Shown piece after piece: positions 17,197 through 26,151 of a DNA stretch of 38,915 bases. The translations under genes and the position numbers were made by a program. The notes under the pieces were generated by a model. That model ran no database searches. It worked only from the letters and a program-made list of their open reading frames with translations, and was not told where the DNA came from. Positions within the stretch are counted from its first letter, which is position 1. Each line of letters begins with the position of its first letter. This stretch comes from an uncultured Prevotella sp. (GTDB lineage: Bacteria; Bacteroidota; Bacteroidia; Bacteroidales; Bacteroidaceae), in assembly GCA_946998205.1 (NCBI GenBank), contig CAMPYJ010000026.1, positions 1-38,915 of the forward strand, in the 5' to 3' direction.

Positions 17197-17577
17197 TTAC
17201 TTAGTAGCTTTCTTCTTATTAGCAACAGTCTTCTTCTTACCTTTACGTGTACGAGCATTGTTCTTAGTGCTCTGACCGCGAACAGGAAGACCATTACGAT
17301 GTCTAACGCCACGATAACAACCAATATCCATCAGTCGCTTGATATTCATTTGGATCTCTGAACGGAGATCACCTTCTACCTTGAACTCAGCACCGATAAT
17401 TTCACGGATCTTGGCTGCTTGATCGTCAGTCCATTCACTAACCTTCAAGTCACGGTTCACACCTGCCTTATCCAATATCTTTGCTGAACTACTTCGACCT
17501 ATACCATAAATATAGGTCAATGCGATTTCGCCACGCTTATTCTGGGGCAAATCTACTCCAACAATTCTTATTGCCAT
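17197..17577 (-). CDS. rpsM: 30S ribosomal protein S13
   Basis: 126 aa, complete. It has RIVGVDLPQNKRGEIALTYIYGIG and the C-terminal GCYRGVRHRNGLPVRGQSTKNNARTRKG, with the usual basic tail. It lies in the 30S head, contacting tRNA and bridging to the 50S. It is 84 bp downstream of rpmJ and 84 bp upstream of rpsK. Confidence 0.98.
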   Translation of the reverse strand: MAIRIVGVDLPQNKRGEIALTYIYGIGRSSSAKILDKAGVNRDLKVSEWTDDQAAKIREIIGAEFKVEGDLRSEIQMNIKRLMDIGCYRGVRHRNGLPVRGQSTKNNARTRKGKKKTVANKKKATK

Positions 17578-17661
17578 TTGTTGATAAAATTAATTAAATA
17601 AATAACTTTGATTTGAGCTGTGTGATTCAACACTCATTGAACGGTACAACTCTTCATCTTT

Positions 17662-17778
17662 TTAGCCCTGACGTAATTTAAACTTCGGGTTTTTCTTGTT
17701 AATGACGAACAGACGACCTTTACGACGAACAATCTTACAGTCGGGTGTACGTTTCTTTAATGATGCTCTTGTCTTCAT
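17662..17778 (-). CDS. rpmJ: 50S ribosomal protein L36
   Basis: 38 aa, read by hand from the minus strand: it starts MKTRASLKKRTPDCKIVRRK and ends KKNPKFKLRQG. Only one Cys remains of the four metal ligands of classical L36, so this is the zinc-free form common in Bacteroidetes. It lies 13 bp after infA, the standard position. Confidence 0.95.
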   Translation of the reverse strand: MKTRASLKKRTPDCKIVRRKGRLFVINKKNPKFKLRQG

Positions 17779-17791
17779 ATCTTATACTTGA

Positions 17792-18010
17792 TTATTTGTA
17801 TCTGAAAACGATTCTGCCTTTGGTCAAATCGTAAGGACTCATTTCAACCTTCACCTTGTCTCCGGGCAGAATCTTGATATAGTGCATTCTCATCTTTCCC
17901 GAGATATGTGCTATAATCTCTACACCGTTTTCAAGCTCTACTCGAAACATTGCGTTGGATAAACTTTCCACGATGGTTCCGTCTTGCTCTATTGCGGACT
18001 GTTTTGCCAT
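17792..18010 (-). CDS. infA: Translation initiation factor IF-1
   Basis: 72 aa, the usual length, an S1-like OB fold (MAKQSAIEQDGTIVESLSNA, AHISGKMRMHYIKILPGDKV, DLTKGRIVFRYK). It binds the 30S A site during initiation. It is preceded by an unusual 542-bp non-coding gap in place of map. Confidence 0.98.
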   Translation of the reverse strand: MAKQSAIEQDGTIVESLSNAMFRVELENGVEIIAHISGKMRMHYIKILPGDKVKVEMSPYDLTKGRIVFRYK

Positions 18011-18552
18011 AATAAATTATTTCTTTCTAAAAGTTCAATATTCTTAAACGTTGAAAACATCTGCACGCAACCAGGATAATGGTTAACGCATGGGCGAAGT
18101 GCGCAGAAACATTGCCTGTGAACGTTGGAACAACCAAGTTTATCGGGCAACATGGCATTGATGCGGGAAAGTAACAACCCAGACATCTCCGTCGTAGAAG
18201 ATGTAACGACAACCTCCATGCCAACCACCTAATCCACCACGCAGTCTACGTTAACAGACCGTCACACCGGCAAACCATTTGCTTGTTTGGAATGCCGTGA
18301 GCGACGAAACGATGGACAGAGGTACATCAATGTCGCAGAATGTCGCACCAAAGAATCAAAATATCCATAGGCCACGAAGTAGGCCTATTATTTCTGACTA
18401 ATTGGATGCGCAATTCTATGGAGGAGCAACGACCACTTGACTGATGCGCTAACCATCAACGCAAGCGCGTTTCCCACACCAGTTGGTTTTCCACTCACTT
18501 CAACAAGTCAAATCCTCAGCCTTTAAGAATAAACTCACCCTCAGACTAAAGA
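18011..18552. other. 542-bp gap between secY and infA with no recognisable gene
   Basis: In most Bacteroidetes the methionine aminopeptidase gene map lies here. Reading all minus-strand frames shows none of the MAP metal-site motifs (GHGIG, the Asp/Glu/His ligands). The longest frame (79 codons, 17989-18228) is Cys/Arg-rich and looks random. A small hairpin, ATAGGCC-acgaagta-GGCCTAT, is at about 18368-18389. No TAnnTTTG box was found, so an infA promoter is not evident. Confidence 0.6.
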
Positions 18553-19890
18553 TTAATAGGCTGACACATGGTTTCCTCTGGTGTGACCAACGCTCAGCAG
18601 TCCATCATAATGACGCATCAACAAGTGGCTCTCTATCTGCTGCAGTGTATCAATGACCACACCAACGAGAATCAAGAGAGACGTACCACCGAAGAACTGT
18701 GAGAATCCTTGCTGTACGTTCAACAAACCAGCTAAAGCAGGCATGATGGCTATGAAAGCGATGAACAACGAACCAGGGAAAGTCAATCGAGACATTACGG
18801 TATCAATGTACTCAGCAGTATCCTTACCGGGTCGGATTCCGGGGATAAAACCATTATTGCGCTTCATGTCTTCAGCCATCTGCACGGGATTCAACGTAAT
18901 AGCTGTATAGAAATATGTAAATGCGATAATCAGAATCACATAAATCACATTATACAACAAACTGTGTGGATCCATGAGTGCGCGAACAATCGGCGATGCG
19001 TTGTCAGATTGATACTGAACGATGGCTAAAGGAATGAACATCAATGCCTGAGCAAAGATAATAGGCATTACATTAGCAGCAAACAATTTCAGGGGGATAT
19101 ACTGGCGCGCACCTCCATATTGCTTGTTGCCGACCATACGCTTGGCATACTGAACAGGAACCTTGCGAGTACCCTGCACCAATAGGATTGAAGCGCAAAT
19201 CACAGCAAAGAAAATCAGCAACTCAACGATAAACATGATCAAACCACCTCCGCTGATAGCTGTTAAACGTGAGCCTGCCTCTTGCACAAAAGCCTGAGGA
19301 AGGCGGGCGATGATACCAATCATGATGATTAATGAGATACCGTTACCTACACCCTTGTCGGTTATACGTTCACCTAACCAAAGGATGAACATACTTCCTG
19401 CTGCCAGGATAATAGTAGCTGGAATCATGAAGACAGTCCATGAGATACCCGTAGCCAAGGCTTGAGAAGCCTGATACTTCAGGTTCATCAAGTAGCTGGG
19501 AGCCTGCAACAGCAAAATGAACACCGTCAGGTACCGAGTATACATGTTGATCTTCTTCCTACCACTCTCACCCTCACGCTGCATCTTTTGAAAGTAAGGT
19601 ACAGCGACAGCAAGAAGTTGCATAACGATAGAAGCTGAGATATATGGCATGATCCCAAGTGCGAAGATTGACGCATTTGAGAATGCACCACCAGAGAACA
19701 TGTCAAGCAGCGACATCAAACCGCCTTCAGTCTGCTTTTGCAGTTGTCCTAACGAAGCAGGATTAATACCCGGAAGTACTACAAACGAACCAAAACGATA
19801 GATGGCCGTAAACAGAAGGGTGATGAGGAGACGCTGGCGCAAATCCTCAATCATCCAACAGTTCTTTAGTGTCTCAATAAACTTTTTCAT
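18553..19890 (-). CDS. secY: Preprotein translocase subunit SecY
   Basis: 445 aa, full length, with ten hydrophobic segments. It forms the SecYEG channel in the inner membrane. Characteristic pieces are the N-terminal ENCWMIEDLRQRLLIT-like region (here LKNCWMIEDLRQ), GIMPYISASIVMQLL, GIRPGKDTAEYIDTVMSRLT and a C-terminal QQIESHLLMRHYDGLL. It starts 3 bp after the rplO stop, the normal spc-operon position. Confidence 0.98.
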   Translation of the reverse strand: MKKFIETLKNCWMIEDLRQRLLITLLFTAIYRFGSFVVLPGINPASLGQLQKQTEGGLMSLLDMFSGGAFSNASIFALGIMPYISASIVMQLLAVAVPYFQKMQREGESGRKKINMYTRYLTVFILLLQAPSYLMNLKYQASQALATGISWTVFMIPATIILAAGSMFILWLGERITDKGVGNGISLIIMIGIIARLPQAFVQEAGSRLTAISGGGLIMFIVELLIFFAVICASILLVQGTRKVPVQYAKRMVGNKQYGGARQYIPLKLFAANVMPIIFAQALMFIPLAIVQYQSDNASPIVRALMDPHSLLYNVIYVILIIAFTYFYTAITLNPVQMAEDMKRNNGFIPGIRPGKDTAEYIDTVMSRLTFPGSLFIAFIAIMPALAGLLNVQQGFSQFFGGTSLLILVGVVIDTLQQIESHLLMRHYDGLLSVGHTRGNHVSAY

Positions 19891-19893
19891 TAC

Positions 19894-20340
19894 TTAGATT
19901 ATAGTTGTGTTACCACCTACTGCCTTGATCGCCTCTTCAGCAGTTTTTGAGAATGCATTTGCTTCTACATCGATTTTAGCAGTCAGCTCACCATTACCTA
20001 AAATCTTGACAAGTTTCTTGCCGTTCGTTAAGCCGGAAGCCACCAGCTCAGCGGTTCCAATCTTGGTAAGATTCTTTTCCTCAGCTAATTTCTGGAGTGT
20101 AGACAAGTTCACGGCAAAGTATTCCTTGCGATTCAAGCTCTTGAAGCCACCCTTGGGGACACGGCGCTGAAGAGGCATCTGACCGCCTTCAAAACCGGCC
20201 TTCTTCTTATAACCAGAGCGAGATTTTGCTCCCTTATGTCCACGAGTAGAAGTTCCACCAAGTCCAGATCCCGGACCACGACCAATGCGACGACGGGAAT
20301 GAGTAGAGCCTTCTGCTGGTTTCAAATTATATAATTTCAT
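19894..20340 (-). CDS. rplO: 50S ribosomal protein L15
   Basis: 148 aa, complete. The Gly/Arg-rich N-terminal part (HSRRRIGRGPGSGLGGTSTRGHKG, FEGGQMPLQRRVPKGGFK) is diagnostic, followed by a globular C-terminal domain. It binds 23S rRNA late in assembly. It is followed almost directly by secY. Confidence 0.98.
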   Translation of the reverse strand: MKLYNLKPAEGSTHSRRRIGRGPGSGLGGTSTRGHKGAKSRSGYKKKAGFEGGQMPLQRRVPKGGFKSLNRKEYFAVNLSTLQKLAEEKNLTKIGTAELVASGLTNGKKLVKILGNGELTAKIDVEANAFSKTAEEAIKAVGGNTTII

Positions 20341-20363
20341 GATTTTACTTCTTAAAAAGATTA

Positions 20364-20540
20364 CTATTCAACGACGGTTACTAAATGATGAACCTTCCGA
20401 ATCATTCCACGCATAGTTGGATTGTCCTCAACTTCAACAACCTGAGAGATTTTGTGAAGTCCAAGTGCCAGCAGCGTTTTCTTCTGATCCACAGGAGCAC
20501 CGATTTTACTTTTGATTTGCTTAACCTTAATTGTTGCCAT
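20364..20540 (-). CDS. rpmD: 50S ribosomal protein L30
   Basis: 58 aa, read by hand: it starts MATIKVKQIKSKIGAPVDQ, has LGLHKISQVVEVEDNPTMRGMI and ends HHLVTVVE. This fits the short bacterial L30 in length and sequence. It lies between rpsE (12 bp) and rplO (23 bp). Confidence 0.96.
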   Translation of the reverse strand: MATIKVKQIKSKIGAPVDQKKTLLALGLHKISQVVEVEDNPTMRGMIRKVHHLVTVVE

Positions 20541-20552
20541 TCTTCAGTCTCC

Positions 20553-21065
20553 TTATCCGTTAAATACCTTATTCATTTCAATGCCGCGTGCCCCGGCAAT
20601 GGTATATGCGTCACGCACCTGACTCAACGCCAGGATTGTTGCTTTTACCAAGTTGTGCGGATTTGAGGATCCCTTAGACTTAGCCAAAACGTCCGTAATG
20701 CCCACACTGTCCAACACGGCACGCATCGCACCACCAGCAACAAGTCCTGTACCAGCAGCGGCCGGACGCAAGAATACATGCGCTCCACTATAACGCGCCT
20801 CTACCTCATGAGGAATGGTACCCTTCAGGACGGAAACCTTCACAAGATTTTTCTTGGCAGCCTCCGTGCCTTTTGCGATGGCAGATGTCACTTCACCAGC
20901 TTTCCCTAATCCGTAGCCAATAATTCCGTTACCATCACCAACGACGACAATAGCAGCAAAGGTGAACGTTCTGCCACCTTTCGTTACTTTTGTAACACGG
21001 TTGATTGCAACCAAACGATCTTTTAATTCTACGTCGCTATTTATTTTTACTTTATTCATTGCCAT
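20553..21065 (-). CDS. rpsE: 30S ribosomal protein S5
   Basis: 170 aa. The double-stranded-RNA-binding-like N-terminal domain has LKDRLVAINRVTKVTKGGR and the second domain has GTGLVAGGAMRAVLDSVGI and NPHNLVKATILAL. It is involved in translational accuracy and lines the mRNA entry. It lies 6 bp after rplR. Confidence 0.98.
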   Translation of the reverse strand: MAMNKVKINSDVELKDRLVAINRVTKVTKGGRTFTFAAIVVVGDGNGIIGYGLGKAGEVTSAIAKGTEAAKKNLVKVSVLKGTIPHEVEARYSGAHVFLRPAAAGTGLVAGGAMRAVLDSVGITDVLAKSKGSSNPHNLVKATILALSQVRDAYTIAGARGIEMNKVFNG

Positions 21066-21071
21066 AACCGT

Positions 21072-21416
21072 TTAAAAATTAAGTCCGCCCTTACGAGCAG
21101 CATCTGCCAACTCTTTTACACGACCATGGTAGAGATAACCATTACGGTCAAAAACGACAGCCTGCACTCCGGCAGCCAAAGCCTTCTGCGCGATGAGCTC
21201 ACCAACCTTCTGCGCCTGCTCATCCTTACGCATCTTCTCCAAACCTAAAGAGGAAGCGGAAACAAGAGTTGTACCCGTTATGTCATTTATCACCTGAGCG
21301 TAAATCTGTTTATTAGAGCGGAAAACACTTAGACGCGGACGCTCAGCTGTTCCGTTTACATTCTTACGAATACGGAACTTTATCTTCATTCGTCTTTTTT
21401 CTTTCTTTGTTGTCAT
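21072..21416 (-). CDS. rplR: 50S ribosomal protein L18
   Basis: 114 aa. RPRLSVFRSNKQIYAQVINDITG and the C-terminal FDRNGYLYHGRVKELADAARKGGL are typical of L18, which binds 5S rRNA. The start is MTTKKEKRRMKIKFRIRK. It is 18 bp after rplF. Confidence 0.98.
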   Translation of the reverse strand: MTTKKEKRRMKIKFRIRKNVNGTAERPRLSVFRSNKQIYAQVINDITGTTLVSASSLGLEKMRKDEQAQKVGELIAQKALAAGVQAVVFDRNGYLYHGRVKELADAARKGGLNF

Positions 21417-21434
21417 AATCGTAAAAAAATTAAA

Positions 21435-22007
21435 TTACTTAGCCGCAGCTGTCTTTCCAGACTTTCTACGAATAACCTCTCCTTGGAAGAGGATACCTTT
21501 TCCCTTGTAAGGCTCAGGCATACGGAAAGAACGAATTTTAGCACAAATGAGACCTAACAGTTGCTTATCGCATGTCTCCAACTTTATGATTGGGTTTTGG
21601 TTCCTTTCTGACTTAGTTTCAACCTTCACTTCACTTGGAAGCTGGATGAAGATTGGGTGGGTATATCCGAGAGAGAACTCAACAATGTTACCTTGGTTGG
21701 ATACGCGGAAACCAACACCGATAAGCTCCAGCGTCTTGCTATAGCCTTCGCTTACACCAACTACCATGTTGTTAACTAAAGACCGATACAAGCCATGATA
21801 AGCTTGTTTTTGTTTATAATCAACCGGACTCTTCTCATCAACCTCAAAAGTAATGTGACCATCGCTGATGGAGAACTTGATAGAAGGATTGATTTCCTGA
21901 GTTAGTTCACCCTTTGGCCCCTTGACAGTAACGACATGGGTCTTATCGTTGAAATCTACCGTTACCCCTGCTGGAATACTAATTGGCAATTTTCCTATTC
22001 TTGACAT
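21435..22007 (-). CDS. rplF: 50S ribosomal protein L6
   Basis: 190 aa, slightly longer than the E. coli protein. It starts MSRIGKLPISIPAGVTV and has the two-fold L6 repeat, with a C-terminal RMPEPYKGKGI segment near the factor-binding site. It is 14 bp after rpsH. Confidence 0.98.
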   Translation of the reverse strand: MSRIGKLPISIPAGVTVDFNDKTHVVTVKGPKGELTQEINPSIKFSISDGHITFEVDEKSPVDYKQKQAYHGLYRSLVNNMVVGVSEGYSKTLELIGVGFRVSNQGNIVEFSLGYTHPIFIQLPSEVKVETKSERNQNPIIKLETCDKQLLGLICAKIRSFRMPEPYKGKGILFQGEVIRRKSGKTAAAK

Positions 22008-22021
22008 ATTCTAACCTCCAA

Positions 22022-22417
22022 TTAATATATGTAACAAAGAACCTCGCCGCCTATTTTGTGTGCGGTGGCCTCCTTGTCAGTCATTACACCCTGAGACGTA
22101 GATAAGATTGCGATACCTAGTCCGTTAATTACTCTCGGCATGTCTTTATAACCGGTATACTGTCGCAAACCGGGCGTAGACACTCGCTTCAATTTCTTGA
22201 TAGCGTTCTGCTTTGTTGTAGGATCGTACTTCAAAGCGACTTTGATTGTTCCCTGAGGACCATCTTCAATGAACTTATAGTTCAAGATGTATCCTTTCTC
22301 GAAAAGGATCTTTGTGATCTCCTTCTTCAAGTTAGACGCAGGAATCTCTACGACACGATGATGTGCCATGATCGCATTTCTGAGTCTTGTCAGATAATCT
22401 GCTATTGGATCTGTCAT
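22022..22417 (-). CDS. rpsH: 30S ribosomal protein S8
   Basis: 131 aa: MTDPIADYLTRLRNAIMA at the start and GLGIAILSTSQGVMTDKEA at the C-terminus, the conserved 16S-binding loop. In E. coli S8 represses the spc operon; no mimic site was looked for in detail here. A 74-bp spacer separates it from rpsN. Confidence 0.98.
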   Translation of the reverse strand: MTDPIADYLTRLRNAIMAHHRVVEIPASNLKKEITKILFEKGYILNYKFIEDGPQGTIKVALKYDPTTKQNAIKKLKRVSTPGLRQYTGYKDMPRVINGLGIAILSTSQGVMTDKEATAHKIGGEVLCYIY

Positions 22418-22491
22418 TTTATAAAAGTTTAATTAATCGGGACTACCCCGACAATATTAAATAAGCATCAATTTGATGTATTTGGTTCCAT

Positions 22492-22794
22492 TTACCAACT
22501 TGCCTTCTTAACGCCAGGAATCAGTCCTTCCGAAGCCATTTCCCTGAACTGAATGCGAGAAAGACCAAACTGACGTATGAAACCTTTTGGCCGCCCCGTA
22601 ACCTTGCAGCGGTTGTGAAGACGGATAGGGTTCGCATTCTTGGGAATGGACTGCAATTTACGAGCAGCCTCGTATGCCTCTGCAGGATCCTCAGACGTTG
22701 CAATAACCTTTTTAAGAGCTGCGCGTTTTTCCGCATAGCGAGCCACAAGCTTCGCACGCTTCACTTCGCGAGCTTTCATTGATTCTTTTGCCAT
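22492..22794 (-). CDS. rpsN: 30S ribosomal protein S14 (zinc-free form)
   Basis: 100 aa, the long S14 type without CxxC zinc motifs. The diagnostic end is RCKVTGRPKGFIRQFGLSR then FREMASEGLIPGVKKASW. It is located in the 30S head. It lies 6 bp after rplE. Confidence 0.97.
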   Translation of the reverse strand: MAKESMKAREVKRAKLVARYAEKRAALKKVIATSEDPAEAYEAARKLQSIPKNANPIRLHNRCKVTGRPKGFIRQFGLSRIQFREMASEGLIPGVKKASW

Positions 22795-22800
22795 ATTCTT

Positions 22801-23355
22801 TTAATCGTTTTTAGCGTTCTTAAATGGAAGGCCGAAACCTTTAAGCAAAGCGTATCCCTCTTCATCTGTCTTTGCAGAGGTGACGAAAGTGATGTTCATA
22901 CCCTGAATGCGGTCAATTGCATCAATGTTGATTTCAGGGAAGATGATTTGCTCTTCAATACCCAAGGTATAATTACCGCGGCCATCAAACTTGCTTTCAA
23001 TTCCGTTGAAGTCACGAATACGTGGCAATGCCACGCGTACGAGTTTTTCCAAGAACTCATACATACGCTCGCGGCGTAGTGTTACCATCACGCCAATAGG
23101 CATTTTCTTACGAAGTTTGAAGTTTGCGATATCCTTCTTAGAATAGGTCGTCACAGCCTTCTGACCGGTAATTGATGAGATTTCATTCACAGCAACGTCA
23201 ATAATCTTCTTGTCCTCGGTTGCATTGCCCAAACCTTGATTGATGACGATTTTTTTGAGAGCGGGTATCTCCATTGAAGAAGAATAGTGGAACTGTTCTT
23301 TCAACGCCGGAGCTATTTTCTCTTTATATGTCTTCTTAAATTGCGCTGTATCCAT
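22801..23355 (-). CDS. rplE: 50S ribosomal protein L5
   Basis: 184 aa. Motifs include PALKKIVINQGLGNA, TGQKAVTTYSKKDIANFKLR and FPEINIDAIDRIQGMNITF. It binds 5S rRNA and contacts P-site tRNA. It starts 1 bp after the rplX stop codon. Confidence 0.98.
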   Translation of the reverse strand: MDTAQFKKTYKEKIAPALKEQFHYSSSMEIPALKKIVINQGLGNATEDKKIIDVAVNEISSITGQKAVTTYSKKDIANFKLRKKMPIGVMVTLRRERMYEFLEKLVRVALPRIRDFNGIESKFDGRGNYTLGIEEQIIFPEINIDAIDRIQGMNITFVTSAKTDEEGYALLKGFGLPFKNAKND

Positions 23356-23356
23356 A

Positions 23357-23674
23357 TTACTTGATTTCCTCCCCTGATTTTTTGGCGATTCGTATCACAT
23401 TCTTTCCATCATGTTTGATAGAAACACGAGTAGCCTTACCACTCTTTGGGTCAATTAAACTCAAATTAGAGATGTGTATAGGTGCTTCCTGCTTTACAAT
23501 GCCCCCTTGAGGAGTCTTGGCAGAAGGTTTCGTACTCCTTGACACCACATTCACACCCTCCACGATGGCGCGTTGTTCGTCAACCAACACTTTGAGCACC
23601 TTTCCAGTCTTGCCTTTATCCGAGCCGGACAGTACAATCACTGTATCCTCTTTCCTTATATGTAATTTACTCAT
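23357..23674 (-). CDS. rplX: 50S ribosomal protein L24
   Basis: 105 aa with an N-terminal KOW motif (LHIRKEDTVIVLSGSDKGKTGKV) and NVVSRSTKPSAKTPQGGIV. It is an early assembly initiator on 23S rRNA. It lies between rplN (19 bp) and rplE. Confidence 0.98.
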   Translation of the reverse strand: MSKLHIRKEDTVIVLSGSDKGKTGKVLKVLVDEQRAIVEGVNVVSRSTKPSAKTPQGGIVKQEAPIHISNLSLIDPKSGKATRVSIKHDGKNVIRIAKKSGEEIK

Positions 23675-23693
23675 TTTCTTGTAATTTTAATAA

Positions 23694-24059
23694 TTAAAGA
23701 ACCTCCGGTGCCAAAGAAACCACTTTCATATTTATTGCACGCAGCTCACGAGCGACAGGACCGAAGATACGGCTTCCCCTTATCTCCCCAGCATTATTCA
23801 ACAAAACGCAAGCATTGTCATCGAAACGAATGTATGAACCATCCGGACGACGGATTTCTTTCTTTGTACGAACGACTAAGGCCTTAGATACCGCTCCTTT
23901 TTTCAAATCACTTGAAGGGATGACGTTCTTCACTGAAACAACGATAACGTCTCCCACACTTGCGTAACGGCGACCAGTACCTCCAAGAACGCGGATGCAA
24001 AGAGCCTCACGCGCGCCACTGTTATCACATACTGTAAGTCTTGATTCTGCCTGTATCAT
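23694..24059 (-). CDS. rplN: 50S ribosomal protein L14
   Basis: 121 aa: MIQAESRLTVCDNSGAREA, KKGAVSKALVVRTKKEIRR and a C-terminal ELRAINMKVVSLAPEVL. It sits at the subunit interface. It lies 2 bp after rpsQ. Confidence 0.98.
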   Translation of the reverse strand: MIQAESRLTVCDNSGAREALCIRVLGGTGRRYASVGDVIVVSVKNVIPSSDLKKGAVSKALVVRTKKEIRRPDGSYIRFDDNACVLLNNAGEIRGSRIFGPVARELRAINMKVVSLAPEVL

Positions 24060-24061
24060 AA

Positions 24062-24319
24062 TTACTTAGCTTTTTCTACTATTTGAACTAATCTCCACCT
24101 CTTTGTTTTAGACAAAGGACGTGTCTCCATAATGAGGACAGTATCACCTACATTAGCCTCATTCTTTTCATCATGTACATGGTATTTTTTTGTTTTCTGT
24201 ACAAACTTACCATATATCGGGTGCTTCTCCTTGAACTTTGCTGCAATGACGATGGTCTTATCCATACTGTTGCTGACAACGACACCCTGCCTTACTTTTC
24301 TTAAATTTCTTGTTTCCAT
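24062..24319 (-). CDS. rpsQ: 30S ribosomal protein S17
   Basis: 85 aa: RKVRQGVVVSNSMDKTIVI, HPIYGKFVQKTKKYHVHDE and ETRPLSKTKRWRLV, an OB-fold primary 16S binder. It is 11 bp after rpmC. Confidence 0.98.
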   Translation of the reverse strand: METRNLRKVRQGVVVSNSMDKTIVIAAKFKEKHPIYGKFVQKTKKYHVHDEKNEANVGDTVLIMETRPLSKTKRWRLVQIVEKAK

Positions 24320-24330
24320 CTGAACCTTTG

Positions 24331-24525
24331 TTATTTGTTAAGTTCTCTCTGCTGCAGTTCAGTTTTCATACGGGCGATGTCACGACGAGCAACCTTAATC
24401 TGAGATGGATTCTCCAATGGGGACACAGCGTGATTCAGCTTCATCTGATGGTAAGCTGCCTCTGCATTCTCAAGTTTCTCTCGCAAGTCTTTTTCAGCGA
24501 GTCCTTTTAATTCTGTCATCTTCAT
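24331..24525 (-). CDS. rpmC: 50S ribosomal protein L29
   Basis: 64 aa, a two-helix protein at the peptide exit (ELKGLAEKDLREKLENAE, NPSQIKVARRDIARMKT). It lies 3 bp after rplP, the standard order. Confidence 0.97.
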   Translation of the reverse strand: MKMTELKGLAEKDLREKLENAEAAYHQMKLNHAVSPLENPSQIKVARRDIARMKTELQQRELNK

Positions 24526-24528
24526 AGC

Positions 24529-24957
24529 TTAAGCGTTTTTATCGTAATCACGTCGTACAACAAACTTTGTCTTCACGGGTAACTTCTGGGCTGCAAGGCG
24601 CAGTGCCTCTTTGGCCACATCAAAGCTAACACCTTCCACTTCAAAGAGGATACGTCCCGGTGTCACCGGAGCCACCCATCCCATGGGATCACCTTTACCT
24701 TTACCCATGCGGACGTCGGCAGGCTTTCGAGTGATCGGTTTGTCAGGGAAGATGCGAATCCAAACTTGTCCCTCACGCTGCATATAACGGTTCACTGCTA
24801 CACGCGCAGCTTCTATCTGTCTGCTGTCGATCCATTTTGGCTCAAGGGTCTTGATGCCGAACGAACCGAAGACGAGCTGCGTTCCCCTGTGGGCGTTTCC
24901 TTTGTTTCCGCGCCCATCTTGAGGTCTTCTATATTTTACTCTTTTTGGCTGTAACAT
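24529..24957 (-). CDS. rplP: 50S ribosomal protein L16
   Basis: 142 aa: MLQPKRVKYRRPQDGRGNKG, IWIRIFPDKPIT-like segment (VWIRIFPDKPITRKPADVRMG) and GWVAPVTPGRILFEVEGV. It is near the A-site tRNA. It lies 14 bp after rpsC. Confidence 0.98.
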   Translation of the reverse strand: MLQPKRVKYRRPQDGRGNKGNAHRGTQLVFGSFGIKTLEPKWIDSRQIEAARVAVNRYMQREGQVWIRIFPDKPITRKPADVRMGKGKGDPMGWVAPVTPGRILFEVEGVSFDVAKEALRLAAQKLPVKTKFVVRRDYDKNA

Positions 24958-24971
24958 GATAACTTTTTCTT

Positions 24972-25703
24972 TTACCGGTTATTGTTTCTTCTACGATTAC
25001 CGCGACCACCGTTACGGCCACCGTTTGGACGACCATTATTCGTCTTGTCCTGTGTGAAATTTGGTGTCAGCTCTTGCTTACCATAAACCTCACCACGACA
25101 AATCCAAACCTTGATTCCAAGCAAACCTACTTTCGTAAGTGCCTCGGTCTGACAGTAATCGATGTCAGCACGGAACGTGTGCAAAGGCGTACGTCCTTCT
25201 TTGTACATTTCCTTACGTGCCATTTCCGCACCGTTCAAACGTCCCGAAATCTGAATCTTGATACCCTCCGCACCTGCGCGCATGGTATTTTGGATGGCCA
25301 TCTTGATGGCGCGGCGGTAAGCGATTTTGCCTTCAACCTGGCGAGCGATGTTGTTACCAACGATGTTGGCATCAAGCTCAGGCTTCTTAACCTCAAAAAT
25401 ATTGATCTGAATGTCTTTGTGGAAGAGATTCTTCAATTCCTCCTTGAGTTTGTCTACATCTTGACCGCCCTTACCAATGACGATACCGGGCCTTGCCGTA
25501 CAAATAGTAATGGTAACGAGCTTCAGGGTACGTTCAATGATGATGCGTGAAAGGCTTGCCTTAGCCAGACGCTCATTCAGATACTTACGGATTTTTCTGT
25601 CCTCTACGAGGTTGTCTCCGAAGTCCTTACCACCGAACCAATTTGAATCCCAACCACGGATGATTCCAAGTCGATTGCTTATTGGATTAACTTTCTGTCC
25701 CAT
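24972..25703 (-). CDS. rpsC: 30S ribosomal protein S3
   Basis: 243 aa. It has a KH domain (GIVIGKGGQDVDKLKEEL) and a C-terminal domain (GRLNGAEMARKEMYKEGR, GEVYGKQELTPN). It ends in a Gly/Arg/Asn-rich tail of about 25 residues. S3 lines the mRNA entry channel. It is 8 bp after rplV. Confidence 0.98.
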   Translation of the reverse strand: MGQKVNPISNRLGIIRGWDSNWFGGKDFGDNLVEDRKIRKYLNERLAKASLSRIIIERTLKLVTITICTARPGIVIGKGGQDVDKLKEELKNLFHKDIQINIFEVKKPELDANIVGNNIARQVEGKIAYRRAIKMAIQNTMRAGAEGIKIQISGRLNGAEMARKEMYKEGRTPLHTFRADIDYCQTEALTKVGLLGIKVWICRGEVYGKQELTPNFTQDKTNNGRPNGGRNGGRGNRRRNNNR

Positions 25704-25711
25704 TCTATTTA

Positions 25712-26116
25712 TTATTTTTCGTCGTTAGTTTTGGCATCAACAAACAAAGTAACGTGATTACTACGCTTACGGATTCTGTAACCACGCCCCTGCGGCGCCG
25801 GTCTCATACGCTTCATCGTAACACCTTCATCTACGAAGACTCTGCTGACGAACAACTCACCGTCTTCAGCCTTACGATCATTCTTTGCTTCCCAATTAGC
25901 AATTGCAGAGAGGAGTAACTTCTCTATATCCTGCGCTGCCTGCTTTTTTGAGAATCTCAACACTCCGAGAGCGCGGTTAACTTCCATGCCCCGAATCATG
26001 TCTACGACGTAGCGCATTTTCCGTGGAGATGAAGGAACACCTTTGAGCTTTGCGAAGTATGAATTTTTGCGGGCTTCCTTTAATTTTTCAGCCGCGATAT
26101 GCTTTCTTGCTCCCAT
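25712..26116 (-). CDS. rplV: 50S ribosomal protein L22
   Basis: 134 aa. The core is SPRKMRYVVDMIRGMEVNRAL and the exit-tunnel hairpin end is MKRMRPAPQGRGYRIRKRSNHV. There is a short Lys-rich N-terminus (MGARKHIAAEKLKEARK). No change typical of macrolide-resistance insertions is apparent in the hairpin. Confidence 0.98.
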   Translation of the reverse strand: MGARKHIAAEKLKEARKNSYFAKLKGVPSSPRKMRYVVDMIRGMEVNRALGVLRFSKKQAAQDIEKLLLSAIANWEAKNDRKAEDGELFVSRVFVDEGVTMKRMRPAPQGRGYRIRKRSNHVTLFVDAKTNDEK

Positions 26117-26151
26117 TATTAATATTTACTTTTTAAATGGTTTTGTCCCTA

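Noticed and set aside
18011..18228. Possible remnant of map (a VVPTFTG-like string in one frame)
   Set aside because: Resembles the MAP VPTFKG segment by only a few residues; neighbouring MAP motifs and metal ligands are absent.
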